Counted from the stretch's first letter, positions 37,951 through 48,900 are shown. The stretch is DNA of 64,000 nt from G963923955 sp963923955 (GCA_963923955.1 OZ000552.1:744001-808000); one strand, 5' to 3'. Translations and numbers: made by a program. Notes: generated by a model not told the origin, from the letters alone.

Positions 37951-38274
37951 TTAACAGGATTTTTCCATGGTACAAAGCAACGGATGTTGATGCTCACGCG
38001 CATAGCTGTTCACCTGTGATACCTTGGTCTCGGCGATCTCATGCGTGTAGATGCCGCATACGCCCTTGCCACGGGTATGCACTTCCAGCATGATACGGGT
38101 CGCGGTTTCCCTGTCCCTGGCGAAGAAGCTCTCCAATATATGCACGACAAATTCCATCGGCGTGTAATCATCATTCACCAAGATGACCTGATATAAGGGC
38201 GGGCGCTTGAGCCGCGGTTTGGCCTCCTGTAGGGCCAGCCCTCCCTCATGTTCATGCTCAATCTTCTCCGGCAT
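37951..38274 (-). CDS. clpS: ATP-dependent Clp protease adaptor ClpS
   Basis: N-end-rule adaptor that delivers substrates to ClpA. About 107 residues. The core PPLYQVILVNDDYTPMEFVV and the ClpA-binding/N-degron region (ILESFF, GKGVCGIYTHEIAETKVSQV) are intact. I chose ATG at 38274 with AGGAG ten bases upstream. A longer frame from 38313 adds 13 residues with no family match. Confidence 0.93.
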   Translation of the reverse strand: MPEKIEHEHEGGLALQEAKPRLKRPPLYQVILVNDDYTPMEFVVHILESFFARDRETATRIMLEVHTRGKGVCGIYTHEIAETKVSQVNSYAREHQHPLLCTMEKSC

Positions 38275-38419
38275 TGCTTTACTGCTCCTAAGGCTTGTAG
38301 CTGTATTATACATCCTTAAACTAAAGTTTTCTTGGAAGCTTATATTTTATTTCTTTGGCTTTGACAACATCGCAAGTGCAGCACGATCTATGCCAGATGA
38401 GTTCGTCTCACCGGTGCGT

Positions 38420-39370
38420 TCACCGGCGCACCGACGGGTTATCATTCACCGCCTTGCTTAGATAAGGTGCCAGGGCATCCGGGGCGATCAGCTCGATAAA
38501 TTTTCTCGCCGCTGGTGAGATAAATTTATCCCGGCGCAGGGCTAGGCCATAGCTACGCTTGGGGAAATAGTCCGTCAATGGGATGCGGGCAAGCCGTTCG
38601 TTTTCACCCAGACAGATGCTGGTGACAATGGAAATGCCAAGCCCCAGGGCCACATAGCGCTTGATCACCTCCCAGCCGCCGGCCTCCATCTTGATCTTCA
38701 CATCAATACCATGCTGCTGGAACACCATGTCAATGATCCGTCTTGTGGTCATGAGTTTGGGCGGCATAATCAACTTGTACGGTTCGATATCCTGCAAGCT
38801 GATCCGCTTTTTATCGGCCAGAACATGGTCTATCGGCGTGATCAGCACCGGTTCATAGGAAAACAGCGGCGTATAGAGGATGTCCTCCGGCCTCTCCTGC
38901 AAGGGCCCGACGGCGAGATCAATATTGCCGCTACGCAACAGGTCAAGGCTGTCGCGTGCGGGAATGTTATGCAGGTTCACCTGGATGTGCGGATGCGCCG
39001 CAGTAAAGCGGCTGATGATCGCGGGTAATAGATACAGGGTCGTGGATTCACCGGCGGCGATATTCAGGTTGCCGCCCACCTGCCGGTTACAGCGCTCGTT
39101 AAAGGACTCCGGCAGGCTTTCAATGCCCTCCACCAGGGGCAGGGCCAGATCGAGCAGGATCTTCCCCGCCGCGCTCAGTTTTATTCTCGGTCCGTGGCGC
39201 TCCAACAGGCCGTCGCCCAGGTCCCGCTCCAGCGCCTGGATGAGAATGGAGACGGAGGGTTGGCTGAGAAACATGCGCTCGGCCGCGCGCGACATGCTGC
39301 CGGTCTGCGCCACATAACAAAAGGCGCGCAGCTGTTTGAGGCGGTTCTGTTTGTAGTAAAAGCGCTGCAT
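38420..39370 (-). CDS. LysR-family transcriptional regulator
   Basis: About 316 residues. An N-terminal helix-turn-helix (about 5-60, LRAFCYVAQTGSMSRAAERM and FLSQPSVSILIQALERDLGD) is followed by an inducer-binding domain (about 90-295, LNIAAGESTTLYLLPAIISR, then GIDVKIKMEAGGWEVIKRYV). It resembles CysB/Cbl-type regulators in overall layout. ATG at 39370 is preferred over an upstream TTG at 39400. It is divergent from isocitrate lyase across 111 bases, so regulation of aceA is a reasonable guess. Confidence 0.88.
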   Translation of the reverse strand: MQRFYYKQNRLKQLRAFCYVAQTGSMSRAAERMFLSQPSVSILIQALERDLGDGLLERHGPRIKLSAAGKILLDLALPLVEGIESLPESFNERCNRQVGGNLNIAAGESTTLYLLPAIISRFTAAHPHIQVNLHNIPARDSLDLLRSGNIDLAVGPLQERPEDILYTPLFSYEPVLITPIDHVLADKKRISLQDIEPYKLIMPPKLMTTRRIIDMVFQQHGIDVKIKMEAGGWEVIKRYVALGLGISIVTSICLGENERLARIPLTDYFPKRSYGLALRRDKFISPAARKFIELIAPDALAPYLSKAVNDNPSVRR

Positions 39371-39481
39371 GAGGAGCAAGATTACTATTAGAAAAATCAA
39401 TAATCAAGATTGAAATAATTAGTTTGTTATATTATCAAGCGCGGCGTATTTTTTTATCTCGAACTTTTGTGAGGATAAGCC

Positions 39482-40795
39482 ATGACCGTAGCGGCCGAGA
39501 TCAAGCAACTGCAACAGGACTGGTCAGCCAACCCGCGCTGGCGCAACTTAAGACGCGATTACTCAGCCGCCGATGTCGTCCGGCTTCGGGGCAGCATACA
39601 GATCGAACACACCCTGGCGCAGCGCGGCGCTGAGAAACTCTGGGCCTCGCTGCATAGCGAAGACTATATCCGCTGCCTGGGTGCCTTGACCGCCGGGCAG
39701 GCGCTGCAGCAGGTCAAGGCGGGCGTGAAGGCCATTTATCTTTCCGGCTGGCAGGTGGCCGCAGACGGGAACAGCTCGGAGACCATGTATCCGGATCAGT
39801 CACTCTATGGGGTTGACTCCGTCCCCAGGCTGGTGCATCGGGTTAATAACGCCTTCAAACGTGCCGATGAGATTCAATGGGCCAAGCATCATGCCGGGGG
39901 CGGGCCTGACATTGACTTCTTCGCCCCGATCATCGCCGATGCAGAGGCCGGTTTCGGCGGCGTCTTGAATGCTTATGAATTGATGAAGGCGATGATCGCC
40001 GCCGGCGCCGCCGGGGTGCATTTTGAAGATCAATTAGCCGCAGTCAAAAAGTGCGGGCACATGGGCGGCAAGGTGCTGGTGCCGACCCGGGAGGCCATAC
40101 AAAAATTAACCGCCGCCCGTCTTGCTGCGGACACGATGGGCGTACCGACAGTCTTGTTGGCGCGCACCGATGCCAATGCGGCGGCGCTGTTGACTTCCGA
40201 TGTCGATGACTATGACGCACCCTTTATAACGGGCGCGCGCACCGCAGAAGGCTTTTATGTCACCCGCGCCGGCCTGGAGCAGGCCATTGCCCGGGGTCTC
40301 GCCTATGCGCCCTATGCCGATATGCTGTGGTGCGAAACGGCGGTGCCGGATTTGGATGAGGCGCGGCGTTTTTCTGAAGCGATCCGGCGGGACTTTCCTG
40401 AGCAACTACTGGCCTATAACTGCTCGCCTTCCTTTAACTGGAAGAAAAACCTGGATGATGCCGCGATTGCGAAATTCCAGCGCGAGCTGGGCGCGATGGG
40501 TTATAAGTACCAGTTCATCACGCTGGCCGGCATTCACAACATGTGGTACAACATGTTTGATTTGGCCCGGGCCTATGTTGAAACCGGCATGAGCGCCTAT
40601 GTCGAGCAGGTGCAGGAAAAGGAATTTGCCGCAGCCGGGCGCGGCTATACCTTTGCTTCTCATCAACAGGAAGTGGGCGCTGGTTATTTTGATGCGCTCA
40701 CCACCGTCATCCAGGGCGGACAATCCTCAGTCACCGCGCTTAGCGGCTCGACAGAGGCAGCGCAGTTTGATGGCGCAATGAGCCAAGGACATTAA
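39482..40795 (+). CDS. aceA: Isocitrate lyase
   Basis: Glyoxylate-shunt enzyme splitting isocitrate into glyoxylate and succinate. The 437-residue length matches the E. coli enzyme. The catalytic loop KKCGHMGGKVLVPT (Cys near 185) is intact, as are YLSGWQVAADGN and YNCSPSFNWKKNL. GAGGATAAGCC before the ATG supplies a ribosome-binding site. Malate synthase is not in the window. With fadI/fadJ nearby it supports growth on fatty acids or acetate. Confidence 0.95.
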   Translation: MTVAAEIKQLQQDWSANPRWRNLRRDYSAADVVRLRGSIQIEHTLAQRGAEKLWASLHSEDYIRCLGALTAGQALQQVKAGVKAIYLSGWQVAADGNSSETMYPDQSLYGVDSVPRLVHRVNNAFKRADEIQWAKHHAGGGPDIDFFAPIIADAEAGFGGVLNAYELMKAMIAAGAAGVHFEDQLAAVKKCGHMGGKVLVPTREAIQKLTAARLAADTMGVPTVLLARTDANAAALLTSDVDDYDAPFITGARTAEGFYVTRAGLEQAIARGLAYAPYADMLWCETAVPDLDEARRFSEAIRRDFPEQLLAYNCSPSFNWKKNLDDAAIAKFQRELGAMGYKYQFITLAGIHNMWYNMFDLARAYVETGMSAYVEQVQEKEFAAAGRGYTFASHQQEVGAGYFDALTTVIQGGQSSVTALSGSTEAAQFDGAMSQGH

Positions 40796-40869
40796 ACCCC
40801 GAGAAATGATCACTGTTGACTTGGGAGAGCAAATTCGTCCGCCTTCGAGAAGGGGCAAGAGCCAGCCGT

Positions 40870-40903
40870 TTCCCGTCATTCCTGGCTTGACCGGCAATCC
40901 ACC
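40870..40903. repeat. REP-like dispersed palindrome, single arm
   Basis: CCGTCATTCCTGGCTTGACC followed by GGCAATCCACCC, a diverged copy of the arms at 5725 and 42705. It lies in the 200-base gap between aceA and the coiled-coil gene. Confidence 0.65.
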
Positions 40904-40995
40904 CAAAATAATTGCGCAGCAATCCCACTAACCTGCTATAATCGTCCCAACACTCAAAGCCACTTTATAAGCTAGGATAAGAGCAGAAAACACCC

Positions 40996-41505
40996 ATGGC
41001 ACATGCCACCTTTGACACCTTGCAGTTCACCGAGACCTTAAAGGCCGCCGGTATTCCTGAGCATCAGGCCAGGGCAGAGGTACAGGCCATCAGCCTGGCC
41101 TTTAGTCAGGTCATAGAGAAGCAGGTGGCGACCAAGACCGACATCGCCAGCGTCAAGGAAGAGCTATCCACTGTCAGAGAAGACCTTAAGGAAGACATCT
41201 CTGCGGTTAAGGAAGAACTCAAAGAAGACATCTCTGCGGTTAAGGAAGAACTCAAAGAAGACATCTCTGCGGTCAGGGAAGAACTCAAAGAAGACATCTC
41301 TGCCGTCAGGGAGGAACTCTGTACCGTCAGAGAAGATCTTAAGGGGGAAATTTATGCCGTCAAGGAAGAACTTAAAGGAGACGTCCATGCGGTCAGGGAA
41401 GATATACAACGGCTCACCGGCCGGATGAACCTGATACACTGGATGCTGGGCTTTAACCTCATTCTCACGATGGGCATACTCTGGAAGCTGTTCGTGCCGG
41501 CGTAA
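40996..41505 (+). CDS. DUF1640-like coiled-coil protein with C-terminal membrane anchor
   Basis: 169 residues. The N-terminal helix-rich region (FTETLKAAGIPEHQARAEV, EKQVATKTDIASVKEEL) matches the DUF1640/CCDC90-like pattern. A long coiled coil of repeated 11-residue units (KEELKEDISAV) spans about residues 55-125, and one C-terminal membrane helix follows (LGFNLILTMGILWKLFV). Such proteins are anchored with the coiled coil exposed; the role in bacteria is unknown to me. Its product shares the ATKxDI and tail style of the next three small genes, which look like relatives. Confidence 0.75.
   Translation: MAHATFDTLQFTETLKAAGIPEHQARAEVQAISLAFSQVIEKQVATKTDIASVKEELSTVREDLKEDISAVKEELKEDISAVKEELKEDISAVREELKEDISAVREELCTVREDLKGEIYAVKEELKGDVHAVREDIQRLTGRMNLIHWMLGFNLILTMGILWKLFVPA
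41176..41307 (+). repeat. Four in-frame 33-bp tandem repeats inside the coiled-coil gene
   Basis: Units begin at 41176, 41209, 41242 and 41275, each coding an 11-residue K/REELKEDISAV-type heptad-related repeat. The second and third are identical over nearly all 33 bases, indicating recent slippage or unequal exchange. A diverged fifth unit follows to 41340. Confidence 0.8.
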
Positions 41506-41723
41506 TGCCCTCATTTCCCAATAATCACTAACCTTTAAGGAGCCGAACTGACAAAAAACACGCAAGCCACAGCGTCATTCACCCCCCGCCATTATTTGGC
41601 TCATTGCCCTAAGTTTTTGTGCTATACTGGCCGCAAAGCAAAGACCCCAAACTAGAGAGGAATTGCCATGATTGATACCAACACCCCGCCATGCTGCCAC
41701 ACGTACAGAAACGGAGCCAGGCC

Positions 41724-41921
41724 ATGAGCGCCACTGCCCTGTATCGCGCCCTGGTACACGCCGGTGCACCGGAGGACGAGGCCAAGGAGGCCAGTGATGT
41801 TGTCGATGGCAAGTTCAATGACATTGATAAACGCCTGACCCGCTTGGAAGCAACCGGCAGGTTGAACCTGGCCGTGAGCCTGATTATCCTGTTGTTCATT
41901 CTAAAATTATCCTTTGCCTAA
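41724..41921 (+). CDS. Small tail-anchored protein, copy 1
   Basis: 65 residues starting MSATALYRALVHAGAPEDEA, with a short predicted helix or coiled coil (FNDIDKRLTRLEATG) and a C-terminal membrane helix (LNLAVSLIILLFILKLSFA). ATG at 41724 has GGAG eleven bases upstream; the longer frame from 41691 adds unrelated residues. It is closely similar to the next gene and distantly to the 40996 gene (same A-x-PE-x-x-A start and membrane tail). Function unknown. Confidence 0.7.
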   Translation: MSATALYRALVHAGAPEDEAKEASDVVDGKFNDIDKRLTRLEATGRLNLAVSLIILLFILKLSFA

Positions 41922-42019
41922 CCTTCTTTTTCTAACACAAAGCACCTTCTAAGAGACATATCCATGACAACCGCCGACAAATTGTCACGCCAACACACGC
42001 GCACTTGCGAGGCCATGCC

Positions 42020-42271
42020 ATGAGCGCCACCGCCCTGTATCGCGCTCTGGTCTCTGCCGGGGCGCCGGAGGACGAAGCCAAAGAGGCCAGCGATGGTATT
42101 GATAGCAGGTTCAGCGACACCTTCAATACCATTGATGCGCGCCTGAACAGACTGGAGGCCGCAGTCACTGAGTTGCAAGTCACGGTCGCCAAGCTGCAAG
42201 TAACCAACAAGTTGAACCTGGCCGTGAGCCTGATTATCCTGCTATTCATTCTAAAATTATCCTTTGCCTAA
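42020..42271 (+). CDS. Small tail-anchored protein, copy 2
   Basis: 83 residues: MSATALYRALVSAGAPEDEA, then an extra coiled-coil segment (LEAAVTELQVTVAKLQVTNK) not present in copy 1, then the same membrane tail LNLAVSLIILLFILKLSFA. The shared start and tail show a tandem duplication with the coiled coil changed in length. Function unknown. Confidence 0.7.
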   Translation: MSATALYRALVSAGAPEDEAKEASDGIDSRFSDTFNTIDARLNRLEAAVTELQVTVAKLQVTNKLNLAVSLIILLFILKLSFA

Positions 42272-42292
42272 GCCTTTTAGGAAGCCATCCCC

Positions 42293-42494
42293 ATGACGAA
42301 TGCGTTCTTCAAACGCCAGGATTCCGGCCTCTCCCGTGAACAGGTGGAAGCCATCACCGAATACATTGACCAGGGGGTTGCGACCAAGGCCGACATCGAA
42401 CGCCTGGAAGGCAGACTCAACAACATCACCTGGATGCTCGGTGTCTTAAGTCGCTGGCGTTGCCAGCCTGGTGATGAAAGCCTTCTTCGGCTAG
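42293..42494 (+). pseudogene. Third small coiled-coil/membrane gene, frameshifted
   Basis: Reads MTNAFFKRQDSGLSREQVEA, GVATKADIERLEGRLNNITW, MLGVL and then loses its membrane helix. One extra A at about 42449-42450 (GTCTTA-A-GTCGCTGG) shifts the frame. Without that A, translation continues as VAGVASLVMKAFFG and ends at TAG 42492-42494, giving the membrane tail expected of the family. In the observed frame it reads on into the adhesin leader. Confidence 0.7.
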
Positions 42495-42553
42495 ACACCC
42501 GAATATTTGACTGCTACAATCTTTTAAGAAAACTCACCGATGAGGAAAAAACC

Positions 42554-42931
42554 ATGACGACCAATACGCCTACGCCTCGCTTATCCGCCCTGTTTGCCGC
42601 CATGACCCTCGCCGCGCTCACCCTCGCGGCCCGCCTTGGCGGCCTATCTACACCTCGTCATTCCCGCGTACGCGGGAATCCATATAAGCAGGCAAGGCAA
42701 AGAACCCTATGGATTCCTGGTCAAGCCAGGAATGACGGGGGAAGGAGCGCCGCCGCGCTGGCCTTGACCCCCGCCCTCGCGCTCGCCCGTACCCGCCGTC
42801 TGCTGGGTGCGTTTCCCCTGTTTGCGGCCATCGGCCTAACCCCCCCCCCCCCCCCCCCGCAGAATCAAGGGCTTATGGGGTATTTGGCCTTCTCATGCGC
42901 GGTTTCAGGGAGTGCATCGTGCGCTGCCTGA
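42554..42931 (+). CDS. Leader ORF crossing the poly-C tract, out of frame with the adhesin
   Basis: The ATG at 42554 has a good site (GAGGAA) and starts with a signal-like sequence (MTTNTPTPRLSALFAAMTLA). It then crosses a REP-like doublet (codes RHSRVRGNP...WIPGQARNDGG) and the 19-C tract (PPPPPP), ending at 42931, just beyond the adhesin start codon at 42919. One extra C, or two fewer, would put it in frame with the adhesin; no stop intervenes from 42859 to 42895. It may be the true phase-variable N-terminus, or a decayed leader that couples translation. Confidence 0.55.
   Translation: MTTNTPTPRLSALFAAMTLAALTLAARLGGLSTPRHSRVRGNPYKQARQRTLWIPGQARNDGGRSAAALALTPALALARTRRLLGAFPLFAAIGLTPPPPPPQNQGLMGYLAFSCAVSGSASCAA
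42655..42739. repeat. REP-like doublet (two palindromes in inverted orientation)
   Basis: The left arm is CGTCATTCCCGCGTACGCGG-GAATCCATA. The right arm, inverted, is TATGGATTCCTGGTCAAGCC-AGGAATGACG. About 25 bases separate them. This is the best-preserved full element in the window and lies inside the leader ORF. Confidence 0.8.
42840..42858. repeat. Poly-C tract of 19 bases at the adhesin start (candidate phase-variation switch)
   Basis: Nineteen consecutive C from 42840 to 42858, 36 bases before an in-frame ATG (42895) and 60 before the preferred GTG (42919). Homopolymers of this length are hypermutable by slipped-strand mispairing. It is by far the longest homopolymer noted in the window. 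Confidence 0.85.
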
Positions 42932-45900
42932 GTCTGGGCGGCCTCCCCGCCCTCACCCTCGCCGCGCTCACCTTAGCCCTCGCCGCCCTCCCCCTTCCCG
43001 CCCTTGCGCAGGCGCAGGCGGTGCAGTGTGGGACGCAAGCAGCGCCTTTAGACTGCACCATCAACACCGACCTGGGTGACCAGACAAGTGAAGACCGCAA
43101 CAACGCCACCATCACGCTGGCCGCCCCCGGCAGCATCACTTTGAGTAGTGCTTCTACATATTCCACTGCCATCCTCATGCAAGGGGCCGCGGCCACCTTC
43201 CGCATGACCGGCGGCAGGATCAACCTGACCGATGATACTTACGCGGAAACAGCCGTTGAAATGACCGGCACCAAGGCCACGGTGGCACTCAGCGGCGGCA
43301 CGATCACCCTCGGCGGGGGGGACGGTGATGTCGGCATTTACCTGACCGCCGCCGGCGACCACCTCGACGATGACCCGAACACGCAAGAGGATGAGTCCGC
43401 CGCCAGCACGCACCGCATCACCGTGGGCGAGAACGCCACTATCACCAGCGCAGCAGAGAGTATCACCGCCATCTTTGTGCGGAAAAACAGAACCAGCAGC
43501 AGCCAGGTAGCGATTGACATGGCCGGCTCGATCACCCTGACGGGTAGTGATTCCGATGCCATCTATATTGACGATGACATAGGGGCCGTGTCCCTCACGG
43601 TGCGTGGCGCGATCAGCGCCTCTGGACAAAGTTCCTACGCCATCCGCAACGCCGGCAACATCCCGCTGACCCTCACCCTGCAAGACGGGGCGGACATTCG
43701 CGGCGACATCCAGACCGGCAACCGCAACGACAGCGTGCGTCTGGAAGGCAACGCCAAGCTGGACGGCCTACTCAACCTGGGCGGCGGGAATGACACGCTG
43801 ACCCTGGCCGGGGACATTGTCTTCGCATCAGGGCGGCTGGACTCCATCTCGGGCTGGGAAGCCTTGATCTTGCGAGACACCGCCAGCATCACCGCCACGG
43901 GCAACCGCGCCCGCGCCGTCGAGCTACGCACCGACAACACCCGCATGACCCTGCAGGGCGATGCTTCCATCACCGCCACCGGCGAGCGCACCCGTGCCGT
44001 GCGCCTGGTGAACACCGCAGGCGTCCGCATTGACATGGAAGGCGGTAGCATCCGCACTTCTGGCGCAGCCGGTGCGGCGGACGGCGGCAAGCTGGCCTAT
44101 GGCATCTCCGACACGCCCAACGCCTCCGGCACGATCATCTCCATGACGGGCGGCACGATCAGCACCAACGGCCTGTGGGCGAACCCCATCAAGATAGCGG
44201 GCGATAACGCCGCAGTGGATATCTTCGGCGGCAAGATTGAGACCGAATTTAAGGATTCCATCGGCGTCCTCATCGACAAGCAGTCCGACGGCACCTTCTT
44301 GCAAATCGGCGGAACAGCCGCCATTGAGACGGCCGAGGAAGGCTCGCACGGCGTGCAGGTGGCCGGCCTCAATGTGCAAGCGAACATCAGCGGCGGCACG
44401 ATTACTACCGCCGGCGATGAGGCCGATGGCCTGCGCGCCTATGCCGCCCGGCCGAACAATGCGGACTTGAAAAACACCAAAATAGACATCTTCAGCGGCG
44501 CCATCACCACCCGCGGCGCAGATGCCCACGGCGTGGTCATCTTTGGCCAAGGCGCCGCCGCCAACGACAACATCCACCGCTTGGAGATCAACGGCGGCAC
44601 GATTCGCACCTTCGGCACGGGCTCGCACGGCGTTGTCGTCCCCGGTGCGGACAATGGTGACCCGAACAAGCCCAACTACGTGGCCGCGGACAACGATGCG
44701 AAGGTGGCGCTGAAATTAGGCGGCACGATTGAAGTGAGCGGCCAGGACTCTTGGGGCCTGCGCATAGAAGACACGGTCGGCGAGGTGGAAGTGGAAGTGA
44801 GCGGACGCATTGCGGCGGTGGAGCCGCCCAATGTCGGCCTGGCGGCGGTCGTGGCCGCCGGGGCCATTAGCAACACCGGCGGCTTGGCGCTAAACCTGCT
44901 GCTCAAACCCGGCGCGCGCATTGAAGGCGCGATCATGAGCGGGGCCGGCGATGACACCATCACCTTGGCGGCCCGCAGCGCGGACGACATCCAGGCCGGC
45001 ACGCAGGCCGTCTCGCTGAGCGACAAGATTGACCTGGGCGCTGGGCGCAACAAGCTGCGGCTGCAAGCCGGCACCGCCCTCACCTTGGCCGATGGCAGCC
45101 GCATCCGCACCACGGAAAACGGCAACCGCGCGGTCGAACTCTTCGGCCAAGGCCCCGAGCTCACCTTGGCGGCCGGCGCCCAGATTGAAACCAACGGCGA
45201 CAACGCCGATGCCGTGCGCCTGGAAGGCACCACCAGTGCCACCGTTACCATCAACGGCGGTGTCATCCAGACCCAGGACACCGCCGGGCAGGTGGACGGC
45301 GGCAAACTCGCTTACGCCATCTCCGACACGCCCACCGCCTCTGGCAGCCGCATCAACCTAGGCGGCGGCACGCTTAGCACCAATGGCCTGGCGGCGCACG
45401 CTGTGAACATGGAAGGCGATGATGCCTTGGTGGACCTCTTCGGCGACGGCAAGATCGAGACCGAATTTGACGACTCCATCGGCATCGTCATGGGCAGACA
45501 GGCCGCCGATGCCGTCCTGCTCATGAGCGCCAACGCCGCGATTCAGACCCTTGGCGAGGGCGCGGCCGGCGTCCAGTTGCTGGGGCCGAACGCCGCCTTC
45601 ACCATGAGTGGCGGCAGCATCACCACCAGCGGCGATGAGGCCGATGGCCTGCGCGCCTATGCTTCCCGTCCCGCCAATGCGGCGCTAAAAGACACTAAAA
45701 TAGAAATCAGCGGCGGCACGATTACCACCAGCGGCGCAGACGCCCACGGCGTGGTGCTCTTTGGCCAGGGCCAAGCCAACAACGACCCCAACAGCGCCGA
45801 TCGCAACATCCACAAGCTGACCATCAATGGCGGCACGATCACCACCACCGGTGCCAACGCCCACGGCATCTACATCCCCAGCATCGACCCGGACAACGAC

Positions 45901-48900
45901 CCCGCCACGCCCAACTACGTGGCCGCGGACAACAGCGCCAAGATCGTGCTGAACCTACGCGGCACCATCAACGCTGCCAACGGATCCGGCATCCAGATCG
46001 GCGATGACCCCGCCGGCCCCACGGTGGACAACGAGATCGAACTCACCATCGCCGGCCCGGTGGGCGGGCGCATTGATGGCTATGTCGCCCGGAACCTGAC
46101 GATTAACTTACAACAAGGCGCGGTCATCGACGGCGTGATCGATCTGGGCGAGGGCAACCATCGCGTAAGCCTCTCCGGCCAAGACGACCCCGCCACAGAC
46201 AACATCAACGAGGCCGCCCAGGTGAACAACTCCATCTTGCTGGGCGAAGGGGATGCCGTGGTGCAGCTCAGCGGCGATGCGGTGGTGACCAGAACCATCG
46301 GCGGCGGCGGCAACAGCGGCCACCGCCAGATCACCTTGTCAGACAATGCCAAGGTCGGTACCGGTGCGGGCGATGCCATCAGTGCCCCCAGTATAGATCG
46401 CCTGACGCTGACCCTGAACGATGCCGCCCTCGTGGATGGTAACGTAACTAGCCTTGCCCAAAACAACAGCCTCACCCTGAACAATAACGCCCGCATCAGC
46501 GGCAGAATAAGTGGCGATCTTGGCGATGACATCCTCACCCTGAGCAATAACGCCCGTGTCACTGGCAACATCACCACCAGCAATGGCGATGACACCCTCA
46601 CCCTGAGCGGTAGCGCGCAAATCGGCGGCGTCCTCACTGGCGGTACCGGGGATGACCACCTCAACTACAGCGGCCCGTCCGCGCAGCAGGCGGGTTATGC
46701 CAGTGCCGTTTCCATCACCCTCGCCGGCCGCACCCCGCAGGGCTTCCAGGCCAGCAGCGCCACCGGCATCACTGGCCAGAATGCGGACGGCAACGCCTTT
46801 GTTGGCATCGACAAACTCACCGGCAGCGCCCAGTCGGACACCTTAACCGGCGCCGATGCCGCGGCCAGCTGGTTCCTGGGCGCCAGCCCCACGCGCTACA
46901 ACTTAGTCGCCGGCGGCAGCCTGGAATTCAGTGCCTTTGAAAACCTCATCGGTGGCAGCGCCGCAGATGCCTTCAGCTTATCCAGCGCCTTCACGGCCAA
47001 CTTAAACGGCGGGGCCGGCGATGACACCTTCACCTTCTCCAATGGCGCTAACTTAACCGGCGACGTAGATGGCGGGGATGGCGATGACACCTTCGTCTTC
47101 ACTGGCACCGGCCAGATGACCGGCACCATCAGCAGCGGGGCGGGCAATGATGCCCTCACCCTCTCTGAGGACGCCAAGATAACCGGCGACCTGAACACCG
47201 GGGCCGGCGATGACCAGGTGAGCATTCGCAATAATGCCAGGGTTACCGGTGCCATCAACACGGGGGCCGGCGATGATACCGTCACGCTTTCCGACAGTGC
47301 CTTTGTCGGGGGCATTGTGGATGGCGGCGAGGCCGACGCCAATACGTTGGACGTCACCAATCTCTTGGCCAGTGCCAACGTCGGTGTCATCCGCTACCGC
47401 AACTTTAAAACCTTGACCGGCCTGCCCAATGCGCGCACCGAAGATGCGGATGCTGCCCCGCCACCACCGCCGCCACCTCCGCCGCCTCCACCTCCACCGC
47501 CACCGCCCGTTGTTGATCCGAATGCGGGTGCCGGTGGCCAGCAAGGCCAAGGCGGCCAACAACCCGGCCCTGATCCGAATGCGGGCGCAGGTGGGCAGCA
47601 GGGCCAGGGCGCAGGTCAACAAGGGGGGCAAGGAGGACAGCAACCCGGCCCGGGTGCCGGCGCAGGCCAGCAAGGCGGCCAGCAAGGCCAAGGCGCAGGC
47701 GGCCAGCAAGGCCAAGGGGCGGGTCAGCAGGGTGGCCAGCAAGGCCAAGGCGGCCAACAGGGTGGCCAAGCCCCCGGCCCGGATGCGGGTAGCGGCCAAG
47801 GCGGCGGTCAACCCGACCCGGATCCCGGGCAGCAGGGCCAAGGCGCAGGCCAGCAGGGCGGCCAGCAAGGCCAGGGCGCAGGTCAACAGGGCGGCCAAGG
47901 CGGCGGCCAACCCGACCCCGATCCAGATGGGGATGGGGATGCGGACGCCGGCGGCGATAGCGGCACAGACACCGATACCGGAACCGACACAGGAACCGAC
48001 ACGGATACGGATACCGGAACCGACACGGATACCGGAACGGATACGGATACCGATACAGACACCGGAACCGATACCGGAACGGACACAGACACCGATACCG
48101 GCACAACCGTCCCTTCTGTAGCCCCCGTCCCCCCAACAGCGCCGGTAACCCCCAGCGCCCAGCCTGTGGCCAATGACCCCACCCGCCTGGTGCTTACCCT
48201 GCCCGATACGGATGGCACGACCCGCCTCGTGACCCTGGACAGAGGGGCTGAGAGCGCCCAATCTACTGCCATGGGGGTCTTAAGCAGTGCCGTGCATAAC
48301 GTGGTCAACCAGCGCTTGACCGGTGGCCTGCGTGGCAATCCTTCTGGGCAAGGCAATCGTGGCACCCGTCGTAGCCAGCGCCGTCCCATCCAGGTGGCCG
48401 CCGGGGAACTCTTGCCCGGCTTACTCGCCGTTGACCCGACCCCCTTCATCTGGGGCGAACTCTTTGCTGCTGACCGCCGCCGAGGACAAGATGGCGGCGT
48501 CGCTGCCCACTCTCAGGACTATCGGGGCGTGGCCTTTGGCGCGGAACAGGTCTTTGCCAGTGCCATTGCTGGGGTGCTCTTTGGCTATGCCCATGCCGAC
48601 CTGGTAAGTAGTGGCAAAAACACCCAGATAGAGACCGATAGCCTCTTTCTAGGGCTCTATGGCCAAGACACCTGGCAGGGCATCGATATCGGCCTTAGCC
48701 TCAATCTGGGCTATGAAGACCACGACAGCAGTAGGGCGCTCATCAATCAAGGCCAGGCGCAAGTGGCAGAGGGCAGCTACAGCAGCCTCTTTCTTAGTCC
48801 GTCCTTACGACTGAGCCATAGGGCAGTACTCAGTGAGGACTGGGAACTGCGCCCAGCCGCCAGCGTGAGTTATACGCAAGGCTGGTATAAGGGCTATACC

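Noticed and set aside
41176..41307. Possible CRISPR array from regular 33-bp repeats
   Set aside because: The repeats are directly adjacent with no unique spacers and code an in-frame coiled coil.
43048..48449. Many long minus-strand frames opposite the adhesin
   Set aside because: GC-rich repetitive coding DNA leaves the antisense frames open; they are only low-complexity Gly, Ala, Pro or Ser sequence.
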